Positions 16,944 to 25,111 of a stretch of 64,000 bases of DNA are shown piece after piece. Under the pieces are notes generated by a model. That model worked only from the letters and a program-made list of their open reading frames with translations, was not told the DNA's origin and did no database searches. The stretch comes from Paenibacillus sp. URB8-2. Its GTDB lineage: Bacteria > Bacillota > Bacilli > Paenibacillales > Paenibacillaceae. How positions within the stretch are numbered: the first letter of the stretch is position 1; every line of letters begins with the position of its first letter. The stretch covers positions 248,001-312,000 of the forward strand of contig NZ_AP023239.1 in NCBI RefSeq assembly GCF_013393385.1. Direction: 5' to 3'. The position numbers and the translations under genes are program-made.

Positions 16944-17046
16944 AAATATAAGACTTTATAATCTGCGCGCTTATCGTTTGGTCTTATATTTTTACGAGAA
17001 ACGTACTTGCGTCTTAAAAAGACGCTGTCAGGCGTTTCTTCTTATT
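16944..17046. repeat. Dispersed intergenic repeat, copy 2
   Basis: It has the same start (ATATAAGA.TTTATAA) and end (CTTAAAAAGACGCTGTCAGG, then CGTTTCTTCTTA) as copy 1 at 359-418, but with about 40 extra bases between them. It lies between the yebC terminator and the convergent udk gene. Confidence 0.55.
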
Positions 17047-17132
17047 GCCGTCTGATGAGGACTTGCGGCTGCTGCGCTTGGATCGGGCCGCAACGTGATA
17101 ACGGCTTTTTTGCTGTCTGAAGACGGCCGTTC

Positions 17133-17765
17133 TTAAGCTCTGGACCAGTTCTCGCCCGTCAAATATTTCTCTGTCAAGATGGATAGGAGCTGAATCCCGA
17201 CCTCGTTGTGCCCGCCTTCGGGAATAATGATGTCGGCGTATTTCTTGGAAGGTTCGATAAATGCCTCGTGCATCGGCTTGACCGTCGTCAAATACTGCTG
17301 GTGGATCGACTGGATGGTGCGGCCGCGCTCCTCGATATCCCGGAGAACCCGGCGGAGAATGCGGACGTCCGGGTCGGTGTCGACAAATACCTTAATGTCG
17401 AGCAGCTCGCGCAGGTTCTCGTCGGACAGCACATGAAGCCCTTCGATAATGACGATATGATTGGGCAGGAGCTCAACCGTCTCCGTCGTCGAACGGGCAT
17501 GAACCGTAAAGTCGTATACCGGAGCCTGCGCCTGCTGCCCCTGTTTCAAGCACTTTAAGTGCTCAATGAGCAGCCCATTGTCGAAGGCAAACGGATGATC
17601 GTAATTGATCGCTCCGCGGTCGGCAAGGCTGAGATGCGAATGATCCTTATAATAATTATCCTGAGAGATAAAAGTTACTTTACCCGGACCGAGCCGGTCG
17701 ATGACGGAACGGGCCACCGTTGTTTTGCCGGAGCCTGTTCCGCCGGCGATACCTATAATAAGCAT
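17133..17765 (-). CDS. udk: Uridine kinase
   Basis: A 210-residue uridine/cytidine kinase that phosphorylates uridine and cytidine in pyrimidine salvage. P-loop GIAGGTGSGKTT is near the N-terminus; the family blocks FISQDNYYKDHSHL, NYDHPFAFD, PVYDFTVHARS, IIEGLHVL and RRVLRDIEERGR are all present. The frame extends further upstream, but MLIIGIAGG at 17765 is the conserved start; GGGAGG lies 14 nt ahead, a longer gap than usual. Single gene, convergent with the yebC-like gene. Confidence 0.95.
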   Translation of the reverse strand: MLIIGIAGGTGSGKTTVARSVIDRLGPGKVTFISQDNYYKDHSHLSLADRGAINYDHPFAFDNGLLIEHLKCLKQGQQAQAPVYDFTVHARSTTETVELLPNHIVIIEGLHVLSDENLRELLDIKVFVDTDPDVRILRRVLRDIEERGRTIQSIHQQYLTTVKPMHEAFIEPSKKYADIIIPEGGHNEVGIQLLSILTEKYLTGENWSRA

Positions 17766-17932
17766 GGCGTTTTCATAAACCTCCCTAAGATATTCCCTCT
17801 GCCAATTCCAGTATTGTAGCACAGAGGCTCCATTTTTTCATCCTGCACTGCCAATGTTATATACTTATTAAACCATCATGAGCGCTATAAGCGCAGCCAT
17901 GCAGTTTTTTCAAATGAGAGAGGATGAAGAAG

Positions 17933-18271
17933 ATGAATCGTAAAATTATTTTTCTGACAACTGATAGTATGGGGAACGGAGACGTTCGGCTCGGAGAACA
18001 GCTTCTGGAAACGTATTTCACGCTTCTTAAGCAGCAGGAGCAGCTTCCGGCCGCCGTGTTCTGCGTCAATCGTGGAGTGCTCGCGCTAACGGGGAAATCG
18101 ATGGCTTCCCTTCACTTAAAAGAACTGGCCGACCGTGGAGTTCCGGTGTTGGCCTGCTCCACATGCGTGAACTACTATGGAGTCGGGGATCAGCTGTATG
18201 CGGGGGAGGTCTCAAGCATGGGACATTTCATCGAGCTCTCCGCCCAGTATGAAGTCATAACGATATCCTAG
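17933..18271 (+). CDS. DsrE/YedF-like sulfur-relay family protein
   Basis: A 112-residue DsrE-fold protein: KIIFLTTDSMGNGD at the N-terminus, a central AVFCVNRGVLALT strand-helix, and LADRGVPVLACSTCVNYYGV with a CSTC pair at the position of the functional cysteine in YedF-like proteins. These proteins handle persulfide sulfur; YedF is linked to selenium metabolism in some Firmicutes. Of two nearby ATGs the second (17933) has proper spacing to GAGAGG. It is followed 20 bp later by the aldolase-like gene, probably in one operon. Confidence 0.75.
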   Translation: MNRKIIFLTTDSMGNGDVRLGEQLLETYFTLLKQQEQLPAAVFCVNRGVLALTGKSMASLHLKELADRGVPVLACSTCVNYYGVGDQLYAGEVSSMGHFIELSAQYEVITIS

Positions 18272-18291
18272 AATAGAGGAGAAGCATAACA

Positions 18292-19381
18292 ATGAGCAAT
18301 CCGCTTTCAGGAAGCGTTTAACCGGACGGCATACCCGATCACCGGCCACGGCAAACGGAATGTTCAAGTATTAAAGGACGCGCTGGATGCCTATGACGGC
18401 GAATTGGACAGCGACATGTACGGCGCCGGCAGGCTGATCGAAGATTTTCAGGGCAAAATGGCCGGGATTTTCGGAAAAGAAGCGGCCGTCTTCTTCCCCA
18501 GCGGAACAATGGCGCAACAGGTTGCGCTGCGGATCTGGTGCGACCGGAGGGGAATAAAGAGAGCTGCTTACCACCCGATATGTCATCTGGAGATTCACGA
18601 ACAGCGGGGGCTTCACGAGCTTCACGGGATCGAGCCGGTGCTGCTTGGAGGCAAGGACAGGCTAATTGATCTCGGCGATGTGCAGAAGCTGGACGACACT
18701 ATTGCCTGCCTGCTGCTTGAACTGCCCCAGCGCGAAATTGGCGGGCAGCTGCCGGATTACGGCGAGCTTGAAGCCATTTCGGCGTACTGTCGCGAACGGG
18801 GGATTGCCCTGCACCTTGACGGAGCGAGACTGTTTGAGATTTTGCCGTATTACCGGAAATCGGCGGCGGAGATCTGCGCGCTGTTCGACAGCGTGTATGT
18901 CTCTTTCTATAAAGGCATTGGCGGGATTGCCGGAGCGATTCTCGCGGGCGATTCCGAATTCACGGAACAGTCCAAAGTGTGGAAAAGACGTCACGGCGGG
19001 GACTTGATCAGCCTTTATCCTTACATACTCTCCGCTGATTTTTATTTTGAAGAAAGGTTTCCTAACATGGGACGGTACTATGAAGGCGCAAGGGAACTGG
19101 CCGGCTTTTTTAATGAATGCCACCAAATCACTACCCTTCCGGCGGAGCCTGTCTCGAATATGTTCCATGTCCATGTGAAGCTGCCTAAAGAAAGACTGGA
19201 GCCTTTGCTGATGGAGCTATATGAGGAAACGGGTGTCGGATTAACGCATTATTTGCGGGAAAAAGGCGAAGCATCGTGCTATTTCGAGACCAGCATCGGC
19301 GACCGGTATGCCCGTATTCCCAAGGACGAGCTGCGGCGGGCGTTTGCCCTGCTGAATGAAAAACTGGCAGCCGCATTGTGA
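18292..19381 (+). pseudogene. Threonine-aldolase-like PLP enzyme with an early frameshift
   Basis: A PLP-dependent beta-eliminating lyase/low-specificity threonine aldolase relative. The well-placed ATG at 18292 (behind AGAGGAG) reads MSNPL and then stops at a TAA (18319). One base out of phase, from about 18308, the frame reads QEAFNRTAYPITGHGKRN and continues to 19381 with the family blocks GELDSDMYGAG, FPSGTMAQQVALR, LHLDGARLFE and SVYVSFYKGIGG (PLP lysine). Removing one T from CTTTCAG at 18304-18310 would restore a 363-residue protein. Either a true mutation or a sequencing error. A TTG at 18404 could start a shorter form, but this would lack the conserved N-terminus. Confidence 0.75.
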
Positions 19382-19494
19382 TAAAACACAATCATGGCAG
19401 ATAAAGTTTTTAATTTTCACCAAATGGAAAAGCCGCAGGGTATGTTATCATTCTTTACATAAGAGACATCCACAAGACAGGAGATGTGAAGAAA

Positions 19495-20628
19495 ATGATC
19501 ATCGGAGTACCCAAGGAAATTAAAAACAATGAAAATCGTGTAGCCATTACGCCGGGCGGTGTAGTCAGCTTTGTCAAAGAAGGTCACAAGGTTCTGGTAG
19601 AAAAAGGTGCAGGTCTGGGCAGCGGATTTCTGGATGAGGAATATGCAAAAGCCGGAGCGGAGCTGATTGACGGCGCAGCCGAGGTGTGGAACAGCGCGGA
19701 GATGGTAATGAAGGTTAAAGAACCGCTGGAGAGCGAGTACGGATATTTCCGTGCCGGTCTGGTTCTGTTCACTTATCTGCATCTGGCTCCCGAGCCTGCT
19801 CTGGCAACCGCGCTTAAAGAAAAAGGTGTATTCGCCATCGGCTACGAAACGGTTACCGAAGGCCGCACTTTGCCGCTGCTGACGCCGATGAGTGAAGTGG
19901 CCGGCCGCATGTCGGTGCAGCTGGGCGCTCAATTCCTGCAAAAAAACCACGGCGGCCAAGGCATTCTGCTTGCCGGCGTTCCCGGAGTAAGCAGAGGCAA
20001 GGTCAGCATCATCGGCGGCGGCGTTGTCGGAACGAATGCGGCCAAGATGGCCATCGGACTCGGAGCGGATGTTACGATTGTTGACCTGAGTGCCGACAGA
20101 CTGCGTCAGCTGGACGATATTTTCGGCGCGCAAATCAATACCCTGATCTCCAACCCGTATAACATCGCCAAAGCTGTTGCCGAAGCGGACGTGCTGGTGG
20201 GCGCAGTGCTCATTCCGGGCGCCAAAGCTCCGAAGCTGGTAACGGAAGAAATGGTGAAGACGATGAAACCGGGCTCTGTAATCGTCGATGTGGCCATTGA
20301 CCAAGGCGGTATCGTGGAGACGATCGACCAAGTGACGACACATGACAATCCGGTATTCGAAAAACACGGCGTGCTTCACTATTCGGTAGCCAATATGCCG
20401 GGTGCCGTGGCCAAGACATCGACGATTGCCTTGACGAACGTTACCGTTCCTTACGCGCTGCAAATCGCGGGCAAAGGCGCGCTGAAGGCTGTCCAAGAGA
20501 ATGAAGGATTGCTCAACGGCGTTAATATCGCTAACGGCAAAATTACCTGCAAAGCCGTTGCCGACGCGCTCGGCGAAGAATACTATACGGTAGCCCAAGC
20601 CATGTCCCAGGAGTTTACACTGATCTAA
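19495..20628 (+). CDS. ald: Alanine dehydrogenase
   Basis: A 377-residue NAD-dependent L-alanine dehydrogenase that interconverts alanine and pyruvate plus ammonia; in Bacillus it supports growth on alanine and sporulation. N-terminus [17 protein letters not shown], catalytic region with Lys (MVMKVKEP) and His (LHLAPEP), and the Rossmann motif [16 protein letters not shown] are present. The ATG at 19495 has AGGAG at normal spacing; a GTG three codons earlier is too close. It is followed by a terminator and then the adeR-like regulator. Confidence 0.96.
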   Translation: MIIGVPKEIKNNENRVAITPGGVVSFVKEGHKVLVEKGAGLGSGFLDEEYAKAGAELIDGAAEVWNSAEMVMKVKEPLESEYGYFRAGLVLFTYLHLAPEPALATALKEKGVFAIGYETVTEGRTLPLLTPMSEVAGRMSVQLGAQFLQKNHGGQGILLAGVPGVSRGKVSIIGGGVVGTNAAKMAIGLGADVTIVDLSADRLRQLDDIFGAQINTLISNPYNIAKAVAEADVLVGAVLIPGAKAPKLVTEEMVKTMKPGSVIVDVAIDQGGIVETIDQVTTHDNPVFEKHGVLHYSVANMPGAVAKTSTIALTNVTVPYALQIAGKGALKAVQENEGLLNGVNIANGKITCKAVADALGEEYYTVAQAMSQEFTLI

Positions 20629-20698
20629 AATATAGAAAAAGATAAGTCGGCTTATAGAGATAAGGATGTTTCCCGGTGAAGAAGAGGAACCCAATCAA

Positions 20699-20733
20699 GG
20701 ACAGTGCCCATTAATACGGGCCTGTTCTTTTTT
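20699..20733 (+). terminator. Terminator after ald
   Basis: GGACAG and GCCC pair with GGGC and CTGTTC (one bulged T, one G-T), followed by six T residues. Confidence 0.85.
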
Positions 20734-20767
20734 GACGTGAACCAATTAAGGTTCTGTGCAGCGGATT

Positions 20768-20860
20768 CGGTTGTTTTTTGAAAGGGATGGAAGGTTTCCT
20801 ATCACAACTTTGCCCAGCCTATAGTCAGCGCAAACGAAGCGTACTATAATGAAACAACCG
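20768..20860 (+). promoter_or_regulatory. adeR promoter with flanking inverted repeat
   Basis: A perfect -10 TATAAT (20845-20850) has only a poor -35 (TAGTCA, 17-bp spacer), as expected for a regulated promoter. CGGTTGTTT (20768-20776) and AAACAACCG (20852-20860) are perfect 9-bp complements flanking it. Confidence 0.45.
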
Positions 20861-20924
20861 ATTAGTAGTATGAAGGCTGATTTGCGTGTAACACGCGGCT
20901 ATTCTGAAGGTTGGAGTGGGGACA

Positions 20925-22178
20925 GTGACAGAAGCAAGCTTATCCTTTGACCGTTTTTTTGACAGCATGGAGTCCTTGGCGGATGCCATCAGCGAATCGC
21001 TGCAATCTCAAGTGACCATTGAGGATGACAATCATCATGTGATCGGCTACAGCTCCCATCAATTCGAGAGCGATCCGGCGCGGATTTCGACCATTATCGG
21101 CAAGCGGGTGCCCGACTCCGTCATTATCGGCCTGCGCAAAAAGGGAATCATGCGCCAGCTTGAAAATACGCCCCATCCCATCCGGATTTCCGGGGTGATG
21201 GAGGTGGGGCTTGGCCCCCGTCTGGCGATGTGCATCAAGCACCAGAAGGAAGTCCTCGGCTATATCTGGGTTGTCGATGCGGGCAATCTGAAGGATGGCT
21301 ATGCGGAGAGCGTCGTGAGCAAGGCCGCGCAAATCGCCGCCCGGTACTTGCTGAAGCAGCGGGGTTGGAAGACGAAGCAGACCCAGGTGCAGGAGGATTT
21401 TTTCTGGAAGCTGCTGACCTCGCATTACGGCACGGAACAGGATATCCGGCGGGATGCGGGGGCGGATGGCATTACGCTGCCTTCGGGTTATTTTATCGGC
21501 GTATTCGAATCGGACCGGACGGTGGACAATCATTTTCTGCTGAAATTCCGGCAGACCGCGGAAGGGTATTCCGGCGTATCGCTTGTGTTCCTGACCACGG
21601 AGCATAACCGGATCATTATTTTGTTCTCTTTTCATTTTCCGATTGAGGGCACGCAGGTGCTGTCTTCCTTTATGCGGTTGCTCATCGACCAGACGAACAG
21701 AAACGAAGACTGCCGGATATCCGGGGGATGCAGTCTCTATTACGGGGAGTATCTCTCTGCGGCAGTCGCCTATATGGAGGCGGCGTCGATTGCCGAGATC
21801 AAGCGGCTGCTGCCTTTTCAGGCCCGCGAGCTTCTGCTTTACGAGGATATGGGATTTTGGGCGCATCTTCCGGCGATTATCGAGCAGAAGCGAAGCCGCA
21901 ACCGCAGAAGCCCTTTGCTCTATCCGCTGAAGGAGCATGACCGGGTGCACAAGACTGATTTTGTCAAAACCGTCGCCGTCTATCTTACCTTTAATGGTAA
22001 TCTGAAAGAGTCGTCCTCCTTTTTGCATATCCATACCAATACCTTGATGTACAGATTGAACCGGATCGCCGAAATCACGGGTAAAAATCTGAAGGATACC
22101 CATTACCGGTTCTCGATCTACCTGGATATTTTGACCGAAGAGACCCGGCAGTTGAATCAGTGGTTCACGGAAGGTTAA
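20925..22178 (+). CDS. adeR: PucR-family regulator, probable alanine-dehydrogenase activator AdeR
   Basis: A 417-residue PucR/CdaR-type regulator. The N-terminal half is a sensory region; the C-terminus has the PucR helix-turn-helix: VAVYLTFNGNLKESSSFLHIHTNTLMYRLNRIAEITG (key residues NGN, HTNT, YRLNRI). In B. subtilis, AdeR of this family activates ald in response to alanine and is encoded next to it. Here it lies directly downstream of ald in the same direction, behind a terminator and with its own promoter. Start: GTG at 20925, 8 nt behind GGAG; an earlier GTG at 20916 is too close. The link to ald is inferred from family and position. Confidence 0.8.
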   Translation: MTEASLSFDRFFDSMESLADAISESLQSQVTIEDDNHHVIGYSSHQFESDPARISTIIGKRVPDSVIIGLRKKGIMRQLENTPHPIRISGVMEVGLGPRLAMCIKHQKEVLGYIWVVDAGNLKDGYAESVVSKAAQIAARYLLKQRGWKTKQTQVQEDFFWKLLTSHYGTEQDIRRDAGADGITLPSGYFIGVFESDRTVDNHFLLKFRQTAEGYSGVSLVFLTTEHNRIIILFSFHFPIEGTQVLSSFMRLLIDQTNRNEDCRISGGCSLYYGEYLSAAVAYMEAASIAEIKRLLPFQARELLLYEDMGFWAHLPAIIEQKRSRNRRSPLLYPLKEHDRVHKTDFVKTVAVYLTFNGNLKESSSFLHIHTNTLMYRLNRIAEITGKNLKDTHYRFSIYLDILTEETRQLNQWFTEG

Positions 22179-22347
22179 TGGAAGATATGGCGGATTCGCG
22201 AATGATATGGCAGAAAATATATACATGGATGTAACATAAACCGGCCATTCCCGAGCCAATCTTATTACACTCTGTACAATGAAAAGAGAGGATACGGGTC
22301 GTAACATAGTGATTAGGAACGACCAGATCATGGACGGAGGGATAGGA

Positions 22348-23583
22348 ATGCAGACGCAAAACATATTCGTTAGCGGAGCCCGGCTGAAAGATACCATCGA
22401 GGCCTTTGCCGATTTCGGGCGTACGCCCGGGAACGGGGTCACCCGGCTGAGCTTAGGCGAAGAGGACATCAAGGTGCGGGATTACTTCCGTTCCTGCTGC
22501 GAAGAACTCGGAATGACGGTCAAAGTGGACGATATGGGCTGTATGTACGCGACGCTGGAAGGCACCGAAGATAAGCCCCCGATCGTCATGGGTTCCCACC
22601 TCGATACCGTAGTGAAAGGCGGACGCTTCGATGGCGTTTTCGGCGTAATCACGGGCCTTGAGGTCGTGCGGACGCTTGTGGATCATGGCATCAAGCCGCG
22701 CATTCCGGTGACGGTCATGAACTTTACCAATGAGGAAGGCGCGCGGTTCGAGCCTTCGATGATGGCGTCCGGCGTGCTGTCGGGCAAATTCGATAAAGAG
22801 GTTATGCTGAAGAGCAAAGATCCGGAGGGGGTAACCTTCGGGGAGGCGCTGAAGGCCAGCGGATACGAAGGGGCTGCCGAGAACCGCATAAAGGAAGCGA
22901 CCGCTTATCTGGAAATGCATATCGAACAAGGTCCTGTACTGGAAAAAGAAGGCCTGACGATCGGGCTCGTCGACTGTGTGGTCGGCATGGTCTGTTATGA
23001 AATCGAAGTCACCGGAGAATCGAATCATGCCGGAACGACGCCGATGGGGATGAGGAATGATGCTTTTTTCGCCGCTACGGATTTGGTGGCGGAGCTGCGG
23101 AGCAAGCTGGGCGAGCTGGACTCCGAACTGGTCTATACGATGGGCCGGGTCAATGTATATCCCAATATTCACACGGTCATCCCGAATAAAGTCGTCTTCA
23201 CCGTCGAGGCGCGGCATAAGAATGAAGAGGTCATTGCCGAAGTGGTGTCGATCATAAACTCGCTTCCGGAGACGCAGACTGGCTGTTCCGTGACAAAGAA
23301 GAAGCTGTGGGGCCGCGATACAGTCTGGTTCGACGAGAAGGTACGCGGAGCGATTGAGAGCTCGGTGAAGTCGCTTGGCTATTCCCATAAAGTAATGGCC
23401 AGCGGCGCCGGACACGACGCCCAGTTCGTCGCAAGCTACCTGCCGTCGGCGATGATATTCGTTCCAAGTGTGAAGGGCAAGAGCCACTGCGAAGAAGAAC
23501 TGACCTCGTACGAGGATTGCGAAAAAGGCGTAAATGTGATGCTGGAGACGGTGCTGACGCTGCTGGGAGAGAGCCGGGAGTAA
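22348..23583 (+). CDS. M20 family amidohydrolase (allantoate amidohydrolase/N-carbamoyl amino-acid hydrolase)
   Basis: A 411-residue Zn-dependent hydrolase of the hydantoinase/carbamoylase family that releases ammonia and CO2 from allantoate or N-carbamoyl amino acids. Metal-site blocks are visible: GSHLDTVVKGGRFDGVFG, TNEEGARFEPSMMASG, YLEMHIEQGPVLE and the C-terminal GAGHDAQFVA; the dimerisation block has ESNHAGTTPMGMRND. ATG at 22348 follows GGAGGG; a longer frame to 22279 is not conserved. PucR-type regulators often control purine or allantoin genes, so the adjacent PucR-family gene could act here instead of, or as well as, on ald. Confidence 0.88.
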   Translation: MQTQNIFVSGARLKDTIEAFADFGRTPGNGVTRLSLGEEDIKVRDYFRSCCEELGMTVKVDDMGCMYATLEGTEDKPPIVMGSHLDTVVKGGRFDGVFGVITGLEVVRTLVDHGIKPRIPVTVMNFTNEEGARFEPSMMASGVLSGKFDKEVMLKSKDPEGVTFGEALKASGYEGAAENRIKEATAYLEMHIEQGPVLEKEGLTIGLVDCVVGMVCYEIEVTGESNHAGTTPMGMRNDAFFAATDLVAELRSKLGELDSELVYTMGRVNVYPNIHTVIPNKVVFTVEARHKNEEVIAEVVSIINSLPETQTGCSVTKKKLWGRDTVWFDEKVRGAIESSVKSLGYSHKVMASGAGHDAQFVASYLPSAMIFVPSVKGKSHCEEELTSYEDCEKGVNVMLETVLTLLGESRE

Positions 23584-23626
23584 GGTTCAAAGAAAATCGT
23601 GGCTTACACGTAAGGGTATATAGTAG

Positions 23627-23676
23627 AAGGCTGTTCCGGTAAGGGTCTGTGGGACCCTCGGGACAGCCTTTTGTTT
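23627..23676 (+). terminator. Terminator after the amidohydrolase gene
   Basis: AAGGCTGTTCCG pairs with CGGGACAGCCTT around an inner AGGGTC/GGACCCT stem; TTGTTT follows. Confidence 0.85.
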
Positions 23677-23716
23677 ACTGTCCTTAGTCTAGCATCTATA
23701 TAAAAGGAGAAAAAGT

Positions 23717-24184
23717 ATGAATCAAGATGAGTTTTTTATGAAAGAAGCAATCAGGCTATCTAAACTTGCGGTTGAGCATGGTAACGAACCTTTTGGAGCG
23801 ATATTGGTTAAAGGCGGAGAAATTGTATATTCTAACGAAAACCAGATTTATTCTGCAACCGATCCAACGTTTCATGCAGAAGCAGGGTTGCTACGGAGAT
23901 TTTGTGCTGAAACCCATATTACCGATTTACGTGAGTACACCTTATATTCGAGCTGCGAGCCTTGTTTTATGTGTTGCGGTGCAATGGTTTGGACAAAGGT
24001 TGGGCGATTGGTTTATGGTGCCAGTGATATAGATCTGTGTAATCTACTGGATGAACAGGGAAGTCATTGCAGTCAAATTGTATTTGAAAATTCTCCCCAT
24101 AAACCGGATATTACAGCGGGCATATTACGGGAGGAAAGCTTGAGTGTATTGGCCAGCTATTTTTCTCACAACACAAAAGGCTAA
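23717..24184 (+). CDS. Nucleoside/guanine deaminase-like zinc enzyme
   Basis: A 155-residue cytidine/deoxycytidylate-deaminase-fold protein. Catalytic zinc motifs are FHAEAG (HAE) and SSCEPCFMCCGAMVW (PCxxC). The layout 'FMKEAIRLSKLAVEHGNEPFGAILV' is that of guanine deaminase/tRNA-adenosine deaminase relatives. It lies directly after an M20 enzyme of the allantoate type, which would fit purine breakdown, but a terminator separates them. AAAGGAG precedes the ATG. Slightly more AT-rich than its neighbours. Confidence 0.85.
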   Translation: MNQDEFFMKEAIRLSKLAVEHGNEPFGAILVKGGEIVYSNENQIYSATDPTFHAEAGLLRRFCAETHITDLREYTLYSSCEPCFMCCGAMVWTKVGRLVYGASDIDLCNLLDEQGSHCSQIVFENSPHKPDITAGILREESLSVLASYFSHNTKG

Positions 24185-24309
24185 AAATCATAAATGTCGG
24201 GTCAGTTTGGGTTTAATACAGCTTAAGCTGTTCCATTACAGGACCGACCACCGGTTGAAAAGTCTAAAGGATTAAACGACAGACGCACACAAAGACAAGG
24301 AGTGAAGTT

Positions 24310-24978
24310 ATGAAATTTCTGCTCACATCTGCAGGAATCATTAACAAAAGCATACGCGATGCGCTGGTTGAGATGCTGGGCAAGCCGATCGCCGACTCCA
24401 ACGCCCTGTGCATCCCCACCGCGATGTACGGACACCCCTGGGTTGGCCCCGGCGTCAAAGTCTGGCAGTTCATCAGTGGGAAAGAGGACAATCCCATGGT
24501 TAACCTGGGTTGGAAGTCCGTCGGCGTGTTGGAGCTCACAGCGCTGACAAGCATCGACGAAGACCGCTGGGTGCCGCTGGTTCGGGAGACAGACGTCCTG
24601 CTTGTGGCGGGCGGCGACGCCCTCTACCTGTGCCACTGGATGCGGCAATCCGGGCTGGCAGACCTCTTGCCGTCGCTGCAGGCGGTCTATGTAGGCATGA
24701 GCGCCGGGAGTATGGTGATGGCACCTAACATCGGTGAATTCTTCATTGGCTGGACTCCACCCAACGGTGTCAATGAAACACTGGGACTGGTTGACTTTGC
24801 AATGTTTCCACATCTGGATCACGAGATGCTGCCGTATAACACAATGGCGGCTGCTGAGAGGTGGGCCGCCGGGATGCAGGGGCCGGCGTATGCGATTGAT
24901 GATCAGACCGCCATCAAAGTTATCGACGGAGCAGTCGAAGTTGTTTCCGAAGGGCATTGGAAACTTTTTTCGCCCTGA
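24310..24978 (+). CDS. Peptidase E-like (family S51) serine peptidase
   Basis: A 222-residue S51-family protein. The nucleophile elbow is GMSAGSMVM, with a preceding VAGGDALYLCHWM block and a later HLDHEM; the class-I-glutaminase-like fold and length match dipeptidase E and its uncharacterised relatives. The family includes Asp-specific dipeptidases and cyanophycinase; the substrate here is not evident. AAGGAG precedes the ATG. A strong bidirectional terminator lies beyond the stop. Confidence 0.85.
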   Translation: MKFLLTSAGIINKSIRDALVEMLGKPIADSNALCIPTAMYGHPWVGPGVKVWQFISGKEDNPMVNLGWKSVGVLELTALTSIDEDRWVPLVRETDVLLVAGGDALYLCHWMRQSGLADLLPSLQAVYVGMSAGSMVMAPNIGEFFIGWTPPNGVNETLGLVDFAMFPHLDHEMLPYNTMAAAERWAAGMQGPAYAIDDQTAIKVIDGAVEVVSEGHWKLFSP

Positions 24979-25061
24979 TATCACTCCGCTGTTAGATAGC
25001 GACATGACATATTAAGCTGACGGAGAACGATAGTTCAATCAGTGCCGCTATGTAGAAAGAA

Positions 25062-25099
25062 AACGGGCCGATCAAGGATTGCTCCTTGATCGGCCCGTT
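25062..25099. terminator. Bidirectional terminator between pepE-like and subtilisin genes
   Basis: A perfect 17-bp stem (AACGGGCCGATCAAGGA and its complement) with a 4-nt loop; A/T-rich flanks on both sides serve both convergent genes. Confidence 0.9.
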
Positions 25100-25111
25100 G
25101 CTATTTACGTG

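Noticed and set aside
19417..20694. A 425-codon minus-strand frame opposite ald
   Set aside because: Mirror frame of the conserved ald gene with no domain.
20940..22472. A 510-codon minus-strand frame opposite adeR
   Set aside because: Shadow of the PucR-type gene; no start signals or conserved motifs.
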